Part shown: in pieces, positions 34,201 to 46,276 of the stretch | How the letters are laid out: every line of letters starts with the position of its first letter | Numbering within the stretch: position 1 is the first letter of the stretch | Assembly: GCF_902148845.1 (NCBI RefSeq) | Contig: NC_043764.1 | Coordinates: 26,081,594 to 26,145,593, forward strand | Reading direction: 5' to 3' | Origin: Salarias fasciatus | Lineage: Eukaryota; Chordata; Actinopteri; Blenniiformes; Blenniidae | Length of the DNA stretch: 64,000 nt | Made by a program: the position numbers and the translations under genes | The notes under the pieces: generated by a model | The model's database searches: none | Seen by the model: only the letters and a program-made list of their open reading frames with translations | Told to the model about the DNA's origin: nothing

Positions 34201-36382
34201 GGATAAAATAAAATCATGACGTTGCCTGCAGTTGCTACATTGTTGTTTGCTCCAAAAACACTCAGAACTGGAAATATCACCGTTTTTCATTGCTTTCTTC
34301 CTCCGTTTCTTCTTCTTGCCGCTGTTCTCTTGAGCAGCGGCCGCCACTTTGTTCATGAAGATCTCTAAGTCGTCTAAGACGTGGTTTAAAATTTCCTGGG
34401 GAAAGAAAATTAAGATGAAATAAGAGTCTGAAACGTTCAAATTCCAGACTGACAAACGTATCTCTGAAAGTGGACTGCTTTCCTGTTTTGTAACTCTTAT
34501 CTTCCCGGGTGAGCTGCACCCTGGGTCGTAACAGTTAATGAGTCGTTACATAACACACACACCGTGTTCCGGTCCACCTCCAGGCCCTCGGGAGCAGCCA
34601 CCGGCTCGGGGCTGCTGCGTCGCTCGGGATACGCCGCCGGTTCTTCCTGAGGAGTGTAGCTTCGTTGAACAGTCGCATACTCTACATTTGGAAAAGAAAA
34701 TTCAGCGTTGTCAAACTTGACCTGAATCTAATGATTCTATGACGACAGCGGAGGACCTCGGGAGGGTCCTGGAGGCATCCAGGTGTTGTTACCTGGCTCC
34801 CTGCTTCTCCACGGTTCCTCCGGAGTCTGGATCCTCTCCGGAGTCTGAAACCTCTCCGGAGTCTGAAACCTCTCCGGAGTCTGAAACCTCTCCGGAGTCT
34901 GGATCCTCTCCGGAGTCTGGATCCTCTCCGGCTGCATGGGAGATAGGGGGCGACGCTGATGGATGATGTTGTTGAGATTGTTCCTGAAGACACAAACAGA
35001 CCGAGGCGATGAGCCCACTGCAGGGACCTCTCCATCCTCCGCCTCCTTCTGTTCCCACGCCGTACCGGATGTCGTTCTGTTCTCTGCGAGGCTCAGCCTG
35101 ACCCCTTCCCTTCCTAATCAGCTTATCCAGATCACTCTTCACCATTTCTGCCTGTTGAGAGACATCAGACGTTCAAGGCGGCGGTTTGGAAGGTGTTTGT
35201 TTGAGGCGCAGGTCCCGGCGGTAGGGCTGGACTCACCCCGGTCTCCTCACACTGGAACAGGTAGACCTGCACTCTGCCGCGCTGCCGCAAGCTGACCGTC
35301 AGCAGGGAGTTGTAGGCACAGCTGTCCAGCACCGCTTTGGTCTGGACGATGGCGCTCAGGGGCAGAGCCTCCAGCTCGTCCTGCAGGGAGAGAGGATGAA
35401 ATGTGAGATTTATCCCACGATGGAGAAATTCCCGTGTTGCAACAGAAAATGATCAATAACAAGGTGAAAAGGAAACACGTGGTAAGTCATCTATTTGTAA
35501 TCAGATCTGCTGGCAGGTGTAGAGTGAGGGGCGTTCGCCGCCGGCCCACCTTGGTCTCGATGTCGCTGAGCAGCAGGTATCCTCCCTGGACGTCCATCAG
35601 CATGTCCTGAGGCCACACGCGACCTTTGGCGTCCAGGTGCTTCAGCTTGGCCACGCAGTCGTCCAGCGTCCTCATCTCCCGTCCGTCCAGATCAGTGGTG
35701 AACAGGTGCTGTGAAGGCAGCGCGGCAGGTCAGAGGACGAAGGACGGCCCTGACAGCGGTGAAAAACCCCGGACCGGGTCTCTCACCTCCACTCGGACGA
35801 CAAAGTTGTCCGACGGTCCGGTCAGCGTCTCGGAGTACTCCTGCCTCTGCTCTGATGGGGAGAAAAATGCTTTCACTTAAAACCAAAACAAGACAGGCAA
35901 ATTCCAGAAGCAGACTGAGCTTTAACCACTGCTACTGTCAGTTCAGTCCATGGAATGAGTGAGAGCTGCACTCCAGCTGCTCCAGTTTCAAACCTTCATT
36001 CTCAGTTTTCCACTCAGAGATGAATCATTTCACTGACATTTATATTTTCCCCCCACTGTTGAACGTACTGTATATGGATCTTCCGCCGGGCCTGAACATG
36101 CCATTCCTCTGCAGCGGGGACGGCGACGGCGACCGCCTGGGCTCGTCCTGCTGGAAGGCACGTCGGTGCTGGGGAAAGTCTTCTGGCGAGAAGCCTCTGA
36201 AACACAACGTCACGGGTGAAGCCGACGCTCGGCTGAAGCACGGCGGGAACGAGATAATGTGAGTGCTTATCAGGGGAGGGCCACCAAATCATGCCAGGAC
36301 CACACCTGAGATCAGATGACCCCTGACCCCGAAGGCTCACTCACCCCGGGGAGTAGGAGAAGCCCCTCGGATTTCCAAACAT
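31227..36382 (-). CDS. eps8l3: EPS8-like protein 3 (EPS8L3), 19 exons
   Basis: EPS8-family adaptor, a cytosolic actin/Rac signalling protein. Exons (high to low): 36345-36382, 36069-36196, 35787-35851, 35550-35708, 35237-35380, 35066-35151, 34793-34983, 34563-34681, 34281-34395, 33936-34000, 33790-33864, 33556-33701, 33203-33389, 33018-33052, 32738-32825, 32517-32660, 32325-32413, 31352-31484, 31227-31268. They keep phase and give 682 residues. Domains: a PTB domain (about 60-200; YSETLTGPSDNFVVRVE), a proline-rich linker with tandem hexapeptides (34821-34934), a middle helical region (WEEYVLFLQKVKYGFNLL), an SH3 domain (about 520-577; YDFTARNSRELSILTGEEV, then RWWLVQN and GNVPQNVLEPI), a run of 12 Gly (578-589) and a C-terminal SAM/PNT-like effector region (LGVLNGKLLLGMSKNEIKTVCPEEG). 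Placed beside GSTM as in human 1p13.3. Longer than human EPS8L3, partly through the repeats. Confidence 0.94.
31695..32040 (+). mobile_element. Degraded LINE fragment (reverse transcriptase scrap and tail)
   Basis: In the intron between EPS8L3 exons 17 and 18, the plus strand encodes TCGVPQGSVLGP, the classic non-LTR reverse transcriptase box. A jump follows to a 3'-end-like stretch (tttgtaaagcactgtgtctgaatgg) of the kind found at LINE tails in fish. Short and heavily deleted, so the clade is not certain (Rex/L2-like). Confidence 0.55.
32530..32575 (-). repeat. GCC/CCA repeat encoding a 12-glycine run in EPS8L3
   Basis: A (ccg)n/(cca)n tract on the plus strand reads as 12 glycines on the coding strand, straight after the SH3 domain. 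It keeps the reading frame and so is probably part of the protein, as a flexible linker of variable length. Confidence 0.8.
33400..33430. repeat. G/C homopolymer by an EPS8L3 splice acceptor
   Basis: A long G run on the plus strand becomes the C-rich pyrimidine tract just upstream of the acceptor of the exon at 33203-33389 on the coding strand. Confidence 0.7.
34821..34934 (-). repeat. In-frame 18-bp minisatellite in an EPS8L3 exon
   Basis: Six tandem 18-bp units (plus strand: gagtctggatcctctccg, or gagtctgaaacctctccg). On the coding strand they encode PERIQT or PERFQT repeats. The unit order is I, I, F, F, F, I, which suggests recent duplication of units. The repeats lie in the linker after the PTB domain. 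Confidence 0.9.
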
Positions 36383-37741
36383 GGTTGATGAACGCTAAGA
36401 GAGGAAAACCCGGAGCTGCTCAGACCTGAAAGAACAGATTCAAGGATTTGCTTAAACAGTGTGTAAATCCACCCACAGACACGTCTGGTCTCCTTTTCTA
36501 TCAGAACAACCAACACAGTGTGAAAGTGTTTATTAGTCGAGGGTTAGTTTTGATATTCCATGAAGTAACAATCATAGTTTTTCATCTGAAACCAACCATA
36601 TTCACTTGTTCTTCAAAGAAATTAACTCTGAATATTCAATAAACATCACTCATCAATGTCATTTTCTGGCAGCAGATGTTCAGATTAAAGATGCTGAATT
36701 AGACAGAATCTGTGATAGATTAGCTAAAATTACATGTTAAGAGCCATTAGATGTGACTTTTGGACGTGTGGTTCACACATTTATGTAATCATTGTGCTAT
36801 GAGCTCGAGATCAGTGATAAGAAAGCGTTAACAAAGCCAAGTACAGTTAATTAGTGACAGATGGTAAATAAATGACCCACATTTCTTTTAACTTCCTCAA
36901 ATTTGCTAATAAACTGAGCAAATTGAAACGGTGGATGAGCTGTACTGACATTTCTTTCCACATTTGTCCGTCGCCCCATGAGTTCACATCCAGTGTTTTA
37001 CTGAGGTTTCACATTTAAGACAACTAGAAAGAGGAAACATCATCTCACCTTCACCAAAAGCAAACGCTTACAACAGGATGTTTTAACGCCACTAGTGAAG
37101 ACTTAGACCTTCTTCAGTTCAGTAATCACAGAACATTCACGTCTTTACTGGCAGTTCTTCTCAGGAATCATCACCTTATTTCTTAAAAATCATTTTCCAG
37201 CAAACGAAAACAGAAAAAGAAAACCCTAGGCATTTGCTCCTGGAACAACTTACCCACAAGATCTCCTCAACCTCGACTTGAGAGCAGCTGGATCGAAGTG
37301 TGGCAACCTGACGGGAGCGTCCAGTAAAAAACAGGGCTGGTCGTCTGAGGAGCGGCGTAGAGGACGGTGATTCTGAATCGCATTATGAGTACAAAGGTTG
37401 AGAAAAGCGTCACCGCGACCAAAGGTCTCACTGGAAACACTCCCACACCCCTTCAAGACTCGACTGCACAGCGTCATGGAAACAAAATGGACTGTGAAAG
37501 ATAAAATACTGACAAAAAAAAAAAAAAAAAAAAAAGACGTGAAATGAAACCAAGGGAGTCAGAGTTGAATAAGAGACGTATTTATTTTAGCATCTGCTGA
37601 CGTGTAAAGACTGTACACAACCAAACTCTCCACAGAGACGGTCAAGAGGGAATAGTTTATTCTGGAAAGGAAAAGCGGCGTCTCGTCTCAGGACGTTGAG
37701 CTGAAGGTTTGGAGGAGTTTCCTCTCCGGCTAAGGAACGCT
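36383..37741. other. Spacer between EPS8L3 and ATP5PB (same strand), with the ATP5PB 3' UTR
   Basis: AT-rich, with no coding exon supported. A GC-richer patch at about 37255-37480 could be an untranslated first exon of EPS8L3, which would be spliced on the minus strand, but no exon could be fixed. Poly(A) of about 22 residues lies at 37514-37535. The ATP5PB 3' UTR occupies roughly 37580-37741. Confidence 0.45.
37581..37586 (-). terminator. Polyadenylation signal of ATP5PB
   Basis: Plus strand tttatt is AATAAA on the coding strand, about 155 bases after the ATP5PB stop. Confidence 0.6.
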
Positions 37742-40700
37742 TCAGACGGCGGCCGAGGCCTGAGCCGTCTTCGACAGCGCCTTCAGGTCTGTGATGCATT
37801 TAGCGATGCTCTCCTTCTCCTGAAACAACAAAACAAAAACAATCAGCACTTTGAATCTTCCTGCTGGAAGAAACACACGAGGAGGCAGATTAGTTTAAAC
37901 TGGATAATATTTAACTTTATTCTGCAGTAACCAAATAAATACAAACTATCTCAGTTTGTCAAAGCATAAAAGATCAATGAGAACCAAAGGGATTAACAAT
38001 CTTTTTCTAAATCCTACTTCAGAGAACATTAAACTTCACTTTCATCTTGATCATTTATTCATATTGTTGGGTCTGAAACTGTTTCAATCCTTTGATTTGA
38101 ATGTTTTCTGCAGTGAAACCATCAGATTTAAACCATTTCCCCCATATGAGAGCGCCACTGTGCTCCTCTACAAACGCTTCCTAGCAACGATACAGTGACT
38201 CCAGTCTGTTTGGATAAATGCATTCAGCTGTGAAACGCCTTGTTGGCCCAGATCAAACTGAAAGGTTTCAGTCCTGAAAGAGATGATGTTGTCCGATAAA
38301 AAGGTCTGTTCAGGGAAACGACTCCAGTTCTGACTGTTGGTGGTAAAAAACCTCAAGAATCTGGTCTCATCTGACTCTAAACACGCTGCTTTTAAACACG
38401 TTTCACATGGACTCACACAAACAGACACAAATCATCCGGGAAACAAAAAAACTGGAAACTGAAACCCGTGCCGACCTGCTGAGGAGTGATGCTGCCGATG
38501 ACGCTCTTCTCCACCCAGTTGACCATGTGCTCCTGTTCCATGCGGCGGTGCAGGTCCTGCAGGGCGATCTGGTAGTCCAGGCGTCTCTTCACCTCGTTGG
38601 TCACCATGTGTAGCCTCTCCCTGTAGTTGATCTCCAGCAGCATGGCCACGTTGTTCTGGGAAGCGGACAGGAGGGCGTGAAGATCACAGCGGCGTGTTCT
38701 GGATCCGGTTTACTACATTCGACTGGACTCGATCTACTTGACACGTCCACACTCGATGCTTCTCACCCTCTTGGCGTCGAAAAGCAGCGGCCTTCCCTCT
38801 GCTCTCCACTGCTCCTTCTTCTCATCCTCGATGGCCTGAGCCAGGCTGGTCATGGCCACGTCCTTCACCTCCTGAGCCTTGGCCACCTTTTCCTGTGAGA
38901 CAGTGAGGGTGGGGGTTCAACGCCGAGTGTGAGGGGAAAACGTTCGCTGCCCACGAGGACGCCTGAAAGGTTCTCAGCTTACTTCGTTCAGCTTGTCGGC
39001 GAACGCCGCCACGCTTGGGCCGAATTTCTTGACAGCGTAGATAATGACGGCGCCGATGGAGGCGGCGGCAAAGGTCTCGTGGTTGATGACGTAGATCTCC
39101 TTGGAGAGCAAGTAGACGAGGAGGCCAGTGCCCAGCATGTAGGGTCCTGTGGAGAGAGAAACGCAGCCATGATGAAGGTCTCTTGAGGTTTTGGTGTAAA
39201 CAGTAACGTATACTTGAAAAAACACGAGATACTGTTGAAAACTACCAACCTGTGACTCCAGTTTTGGGATAGAGGATCTGGAAAAGCTCGTCTGGGATGA
39301 TGCCATGGCGGACTTTGCCCCCCTTCTCTGGCAGGGGGGGGACGGGGGCCAGGCTCTGGGAGGATGTGTGCAGGGAGCGGGACGCATGGACCACGCTGTG
39401 GGACACGGACGCGATAAAAGCTCAGTCAACAAAACCAGCCTGGTCCACCATGCTGCTAGAAAGTGATCATGTTGTCAACAATGGAAAGAAGTGAAACACT
39501 CGTACCCGGCTCCAATGGGGCCGCTGCCTTTCAGGGCATTGGCTGGAAAAAACAGAACAGAGAGCAGGCTGATGTTTAATTTCATGTGCTTCCAGACGCT
39601 GCTGATCTGTTTGCATCATACTCAACCAACCTGGACAAACCACATCTAAATTCCTACAAAGGAGTCTTTAAAACAGCTACACTCCCTCAGTAACTGATCC
39701 AGGGAGTTTTGAGGTAGATCATGTGAATCTAAACCATCGCTGCATTAAGCTGTTTTCTGATTAAACCTTTTCCAGATGTTTTTGTAATATTTCTCTCCTC
39801 ATTTAGCCCTTCGGTGTGACCACTTGCTGCTGCTGCATGGCATTATGGTTTCTCCTCTGCTTCAAGGACACAGCTGGTGCTTCAGGATCTGTGATGATGT
39901 CTCTATGTCAGCTGTTATGATCTCTTTGCCATCTTCTATCTCCGACAAGGAAACAGTTCATAAGTCAGCATCAGATCTAAATTTATTTCTAATATTTATC
40001 TAAAATAGCAACAATACCAAGTATTATCTTATATTTGAAGTTACGAGTGTCAAACACCTCACAATTTCATCTGGATCAGCAAAATGGTGATATGATAACT
40101 TGCAAAAAAATTTCTTATTGTGGCTCAGAGTATACATGATGGAAATATCTGTATATTCTTACAAAAACCAAAAAACTGAATGAAATGAAAAAAACAAGTT
40201 TAAAAGTTGTCTCTTCACAGTAGGAAAATAACCTCTAAATAAACTAGACCAATGGAATGTTAAGTATAAGCATTAATAAAAAACTAGATCTACTTTCTCC
40301 CCAAATCCACAAAAAATCAAACACTAAACCCACATTTAATATTTTATATTGCGTTGTGGTTAAGTTGTTGTAAATATCTCTTTGACATCTTCAAATTCTA
40401 ACAAGGTTCTGCTGAATGTCTGTTAAATGGGACAACAGTATAAAATACAATTGATATTGTCAATAATGAATGTAACCTTAATGCATTCAAGCAGATGTCA
40501 AGACTTCAACCTCAAACTGACTGAAACTAAATGTGTTCATGACAACTTCATACAACTTTACCCAAGTCTACAGCTGGCTATTTACAGTAACCTGCAGCAA
40601 AGTTACTGTACACAGTGTACATGTGAGATGACAGTTTGACTGGCTTTCTCTAAGAGATGATATGCGCATTAAAAACGAGACATATAGTATAATATTGTGT

Positions 40701-41099
40701 CCTAAATAACCCTTGAAGAGTAGAAAGCTGCTGTGCTAACTGTCAATAAGGTGACATTTGCAGGCGTGCACCGCTAAGGTTAGCCAAGGAAGACCCAGGC
40801 AGGTTCACTGCAACCAAACAGTGGCGATATCTGATAGATCTGTGATAAAAGGTGACAGTTACAGCGATATATAAAAGCTAACAACTTAAATGAGCATGCA
40901 CTAAGCTGTATGGCCCTTTAGCCAGTTAGCATTAGCATGTCTCATTCAATGCGGCCTTCACTTTACCCTTCAGCTTCACGCTCCCGTTAAACTCTTCCTT
41001 TCAGCCACGGGTCGGTTAATAACAGTAGAATAGAGCCGTGTGGAGAATATAGAGGCTGTTCAGATACAGACCTGACACCAAAACGAGCCTGGACAGCAT
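37742..41099 (-). CDS. atp5pb: Mitochondrial ATP synthase subunit b (ATP5PB, formerly ATP5F1)
   Basis: Peripheral stalk subunit b of the F1Fo ATP synthase of the inner mitochondrial membrane. Exons: 41072-41099, 39506-39542, 39250-39395, 38983-39146, 38767-38892, 38476-38655, 37742-37819, giving 252 residues (mammalian about 256). The N-terminus (MLSRLVLVSANALKGSG) is basic and lacks acids, as expected of a mitochondrial presequence. Exon 4 encodes the hydrophobic membrane segments (YMLGTGLLVYLLSKEIYV and IGAVIIYAVKKFGP). Exons 5-7 encode the long charged helix of the stalk (EKVAKAQEVKD, NYRERLHMVTNEVKRRLDYQ, WVEKSVIGSITPQQEKESI). All exons keep phase. Intron 1 (39543-41071) is the largest and holds degraded repeat sequence near 40060-40330. 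Confidence 0.96.
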
Positions 41100-41198
41100 G
41101 TTCGAAGGGAGAAGTGCGGGACTGTTAGTAGTTCTGTCTCTTCTTGCCCTTCTGAGAGAGCCGCGAGGACGGCCGGCAAACGAGAAGTCCTCCTGAAA

Positions 41199-41208
41199 TA
41201 TCGCGAGA
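41199..41208 (+). promoter_or_regulatory. TCTCGCGAGA-like promoter element upstream of ATP5PB
   Basis: TATCGCGAGA matches nine of ten bases of the palindromic TCTCGCGAGA element, which is known at TATA-less housekeeping promoters and bound by BANP. It lies 100 bases upstream of the ATP5PB start codon, a typical distance. Motif match only. Confidence 0.45.
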
Positions 41209-41244
41209 CTGGGCGAGGCAGAGCGGCTGTTGTTCAAAGAGGCA

Positions 41245-41258
41245 CCAGCAGAGGGCGC
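41245..41258 (+). promoter_or_regulatory. Candidate CTCF site upstream of ATP5PB
   Basis: CCAGCAGAGGGCGC fits the 14-base CTCF core CCASYAGRKGGCRS at every position. It lies 146 bases upstream of the ATP5PB start codon, at the border between the AMPD2-ATP5PB block and the TRAF3IP3/DNASE1L1/emerin block. Sequence evidence only. Confidence 0.5.
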
Positions 41259-41889
41259 TGCAAGCAAGGACACTATGATCGAGTCAAAGTCAAAGAAACG
41301 GAATAAATGGAACATATCACCTTTATACCTTCATACTGTTTATACCTGCACCATTTTAATGTTTTATGTGACCGATTTGTTTGTGTGTAACTTTGCGTTT
41401 ACAGGTCACTGCTCAAAATAAAATCCTGGGTCTCAACGAGACTCACTTGAACACTGTATAAATAAAGGTTAAATTTAGAAAAAGAAGAAAGGAAGAAACA
41501 ATAATGACAGATTCACAAAATTCTGTATAAAAATTTGCATTTCCATTGCAACACATATCATAACACCTCCAAATAGTTTAAGTCACAGCAGATAAAACAG
41601 TCAAAAGTAGGATGCAGCAAATGAAAATTGTAGAGTTAAAACAAAACAAAAAAACAAACAAACAAATAAATAAAATACCATTAAAATTATAATACAATAA
41701 CTAAACCAAGAGATCAAACATCATAAAACAGGGCTTATTTGCTTGGGTATTGTTGACCTTCTTTACACATTTCAGTCACAAAGAGAGATCATTTTTTAAT
41801 GCACTCCATGATGGGGGAGGTGTTGCAATTTGGTATATAAAATTTAGTTACAATATTGTTCACCATTTTTTTTTTTTTTAATCTTTCAG

Positions 41890-42265
41890 GAAAACACCAT
41901 TCTGTATGTTTTGGAAAGTGAAGAGGTTTATGTTCACAGGGTTGGTCGTCAACCACTGATGATGGTTTTCCGGAGGTTTTGGACTGTAGTACACTCCAAG
42001 AATGTTACTAAAAAAAAAAAAAACTCAAATATTCACACTCTTCTTATGGCTGATCCTTCTGAAGCCGCTCTCACCCCTCTCAGCTATTTTTGCTGTCCCA
42101 CATGGCGGCACCCTGACAGCTGAAGCAGACACTCCATGGCCTTGAACTGGAAACAGGCCACGCCCCCATCTTTTGAGAGGTGGATCAAAGAGGTCCTGTG
42201 ACTTTATCTAACACTGGAGAGGCCGAGATTTTCCCTCAGAGGCTCCTTGAGGAAGACATGGAAGC
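41890..42265 (+). mobile_element. LINE L1-clade ORF2 3'-end remnant
   Basis: From 42138 the plus strand reads MALNWKQATPPSFERWIKEV. After one in-frame stop codon it continues in the same frame with RFSLRGSLRK and WKPFL. This is the conserved C-terminal region of L1/Tx1-type ORF2 (family pattern W..P..F..W..E.....LE..RF..RGS...F...W.PFL). Upstream sequence from about 41890 may belong to the same element but is less clear. The remnant is dead and 5' truncated, as most LINE copies are. Confidence 0.6.
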
Positions 42266-43237
42266 CCTTCCTCTCCACTGGAGTCAGACATCTGACTCCA
42301 TTGATTCACTCTATCTTCACCTGCCAATTAACCCACAGTGGGCGTTTTCTTTAAATCTATGACAGTAGTTTCTGGTTCTGAGATCTCTGCCTGGGGACGA
42401 AAAGGGTGGATGGGGAGGAAAAGAAAGAAAAGCTGAGTAAAGTTTTTTCAGTTCTTTTTGTGCATTGTGTTATTGAAGCAACAGTCTCGTCTGCCCTTGT
42501 AGACAGACATATATCACCCCGCATGAAAAATAGAGGAAAATAGGCCGAGGTCAGGCTGCAGAACCCTCCACTGAAGGGTTCTATCATGGTCAGAGACACA
42601 GCTGATCGTGTATTTCCTTAATATATAAAACTACAACAACCACACAATACACAAAATAATGTGTTGAATGTGTGTGTGCTTTTTTTTTTACTGTACAATT
42701 GTAAATCTGGCCCAAAGAAGAAAGGTTAAAGGTCAGTGTTCATCTAGACTCCATATCACTCCACCAAGGAGACTTTAGAAGACGTCAGTCTGAAATCTGG
42801 GTGCATCTATTTACTCAGAATTAATCAACCACATTAACAAAAAAAACAAAAAGCTTCAATCTGAAAACTATTACAAGATTTAAAGGATTTCTGACCAAAC
42901 AAGAGTCAGAGAAACATGTTCATGCATTTATTTTCTGGATTATTGTGATGATAATCAGCTTCAAGACATGCTCCAGACATATTACACTACTCACAGAGAG
43001 TTTGGGATATTCTGGTGTGAGAAGTCAATATTTTCCATCTTATTCTCACATGTATTCTTAGACCGCATTGTTAAAAATCCACTTCCCTAATATATCTTCT
43101 TTCTTCTTCTTTGCAGATACAAGCTACACTGAAAAAGCCCACTGCCTGCGGATGTGTGTTCTTTACACGTCCCACTCACACATCCCCGCCACTAAGGCTT
43201 AGTCTAACACTGCAGTGTTTCCTGTGTGAACATTAAT

Positions 43238-43238
<1 letters not shown>

Positions 43239-43332
<94 letters not shown>
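43239..43332. repeat. (CA)n microsatellite, about 94 bp
   Basis: Perfect CA dinucleotide tract, about 47 units, in intergenic DNA. Confidence 0.97.
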
Positions 43333-43335
<3 letters not shown>

Positions 43336-43597
43336 TGCTGTGAGCATTGAAATCGCCATACACACCCCCACCGTGACCCTCTACACCTGCACGAATCATG
43401 AACTCCCCCATCACACCTAAAGGAATCATATCCCGCTTTTCTATAATCTAATTCTGCTCTCAAACATGTTTCCTGTTCTCAAGTATTAACTGCTTCACTA
43501 CACTAGATTTCCTTCCATGTGAGTGCAGTAATCAAGTAAAAAAACAGAAAATGTACTGAAGCAGGCCTACAGTCACGTCAAATATCCAACCATACAC

Positions 43598-43600
<3 letters not shown>

Positions 43601-43656
<56 letters not shown>
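43601..43656. repeat. (AC)n microsatellite, about 56 bp
   Basis: A second perfect dinucleotide tract 270 bases after the previous one. Confidence 0.95.
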
Positions 43657-43660
<4 letters not shown>

Positions 43661-44376
43661 TGGTGAGCTGTCTGTAATCTCGAGGCCCACCCGTGTCGGG
43701 CATCAGTTTGCAGCGTGTGGCTGCTGAGATAGAGGAACATATGACGCCGAGTTTCTCTGCACTTCCTGTGAAACTCTGCTCAACAGAAAGAAACACATGT
43801 CGGACAGACCGAACCCCGGCTGAGCAGAGAGAAGAGGGGGAACAGATGAGCTGGTGACGGGTTTTTTCTCCCCTGCTGCACTCAGATGTCCGTCCGGGTG
43901 AGTTTTACCCCTCGTCCCTGCTTATCACCAGTGTTTGTGACACATTATCTTGCACGTTACGACATCCAGTGCCTCCACCGGCCGCCACCGCCGCACACTG
44001 ATCTGCCTCTGGCTGCTCAGCTGAGCCGCGCTTCTCATCAAATAAGAAGTTATGCTAGAGATATTTAGGATGCTATTTGCTGCACAGATCATTCTAATTG
44101 GGGAAAATATCTTGAAACGTGGTGTTTGGAGCTCAGTCTGGTGACACAGACGGTTTCTGCGTTTGAGCCTGTGAGCAATTACAAACCAGCATGTCAGAGT
44201 CTGGTTTTTTTTTTTTTTTTTGAGAAATACTTTGGGACATTTCACATTCCTCCAGGGAGAAAATATAACATTGCAAAACGCTGAAGAGTTTCCCCTCTAG
44301 ACATGTAGGTGTGCAGTCATTTTCCTGATGCTCTCCACGGCAGGCATGACGCAGCACAGCAGGCAGACGAGCCGCC

Positions 44377-46213
44377 ATGGACGGTGCACCACAGCCTTCC
44401 CCAGCCAAACACTTTGAGCAGCTGTCAGACATCCGAGCGGAGAAACGCCAGCACCTGCGTGGACGGAACAACCAGACGTCCTGCCGCAGCCCCACCAGGG
44501 AGTTGGACACCACGGAGATAAAGAACAAACTGAAGGAGAAGAGGCACGAGGAGTTCCTCAGGAGGAGGTCGGTGAGTCCGGAGCCCAGGCCGACTGGCTG
44601 CTCGTCCGAGAGGAAACCTTCAGGAGGCACCATGAGGCACCGGGGGTCAAGCAGCCAATCAGAGACACTGCATACAAACACACCGAAGAGGCCGGCCGCT
44701 AACGGACACCCCAGGATGATTCTGACGCCGAGCAGCAGCGAGACGGTCGAAGCTCCCGGCACCAGCAAACAGGTGGGAGACGTCAAATCCCAAACATCAG
44801 CCGTGGTTTCTGTTGTTCCTCTTCAGTCATCTGGAGCTGCTTTCCTCAGGATCCGCCGGGGTCGGAGCAGATCGCGGTGACCGTCCACGAGAAACCCCGA
44901 GAAAGGAAACAAGCATCTACCTCGGCAGCAGACGAGCAGGAGTGGAGCCAGCACCGCGTGAAAGGCAGACCGAAGAAACAGAGGAGTGAGGCCAAGCCCA
45001 GATCACTCTCAGGGTGAACAGTGAGGAGGAATCTTTCAAGCTGGTTTCCTTTTTCTGTTGCACAGGTCAAAAGGTCAACATCCAAACAGAAATGATTTTC
45101 CAGAGTCCGTCGGTGCAGAGTCAGGTGACCATTGAGAAGAAGATCCTGGAGAACAGCAGCATGCGGACAGAGTGAGTTTATCAACCCTGAAATCCACGGG
45201 AATCACACAGTTCAGCCCTGTGACCGCCAAAACAACGTCCTGTTTGTCAACAAGCTACACAAATCATGACTGACTGCAGCTTTATGGACCTGGTGCAGAT
45301 CTCCATGACCACATTTACTCATTTTTCTGAGATAAATCCATCAATTCGGCTGAATTATTTGGAATAAAAGAGGTCAGGTGATGTTTATGCTATTATCAAT
45401 ACCTCAGAAATCACAAAGACCTCAATAAATGTCTTTATGTTCCAGTATTTCCCTCATTGTACCACCGTAAGCTTAGCAGAAAGCATAAAGACGTCATAAG
45501 AAATGGTTGAACTGGACTGTGGATCAGCAGCTGCGATCAGTATTGATTTATTTGATAATTTTTTCACACAGGCCCGGCTTTGTGCTGGTCAGAGAATCGG
45601 TGAGTAGAAGTCCTTCTCCTTGATCTACTGACATCTGGCATGCTTTTTCAATGTGAATTATAATGTTGAAATGATTTCAATTTGTCTTTTTTCCATCTCG
45701 TAACAGGACATTGAGAGATTAGCGAACTACTTGGAGGTAAATCAAACATTTCCTCAGATCAGAGCTGTGTGATAGAAAGTGATTCAAAATTATCCATTTG
45801 ACTAGGAATACGATCAATTAGTCCCAGGACATTATCAATCACTCGATCGTCCATGAGTTCCTACAAAAGCTGCAGAGTTTTTCTGTTTAGTCATAATTTG
45901 TCTTGTTATGTAACTGATGTTACTGAAGCTTTTCAGCGCTGTTACACAACTTCACTGTGTGTGATTATGTACTATATATATCAGGCCAGACACTGAGGGA
46001 TAAATGACCTCTCACTGAAGGAAATTGAAATTGTCTGTTTGTGCTCATATATTCAGAAGACGTTTGGTTGGAACACAAACTAGTGCATGATGGGTACGAT
46101 TGATTACTGTACAGCTTACACTGACAAAGATCTGCTGATATCAAGTAGTTTGTTTTTACAACATTTCTTTATCTGCGTGTCTTTAGAATGTTACTGATTC
46201 AAATCACTTGTTT

Positions 46214-46276
<63 letters not shown>

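Larger units (their letters stand above)
41100..44376. other. Intergenic spacer between ATP5PB and the TRAF3IP3-like gene
   Basis: Divergent gene pair. The left 150 bases are the ATP5PB promoter. The rest is AT-rich with an L1-type remnant at about 41890-42265 and two long (CA)n microsatellites (43239-43332 and 43601-43656). The last 500 bases are GC-richer and probably hold the promoter or 5' UTR of the downstream gene. No other gene was seen. Confidence 0.5.

Noticed and set aside
34821-34934. Regular 18-bp repeats that at first look like a CRISPR-type array
   Set aside because: The units are directly tandem, with no spacers, lie in a vertebrate coding exon and keep the reading frame.
43199-43796. 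Open frames across (CA)n tracts reading as Thr-His or Val-Cys repeats
   Set aside because: Dinucleotide repeats have no stops in some frames. There is no sign of a gene.
44377-44880. Reading the first exon of the TRAF3IP3-like gene straight on to 44880
   Set aside because: The frame stays open past 44772, but a donor (gtgggag) there and an acceptor at 44849 join it in phase to a sequence that continues the protein. The straight reading ends in an Arg-rich stop.
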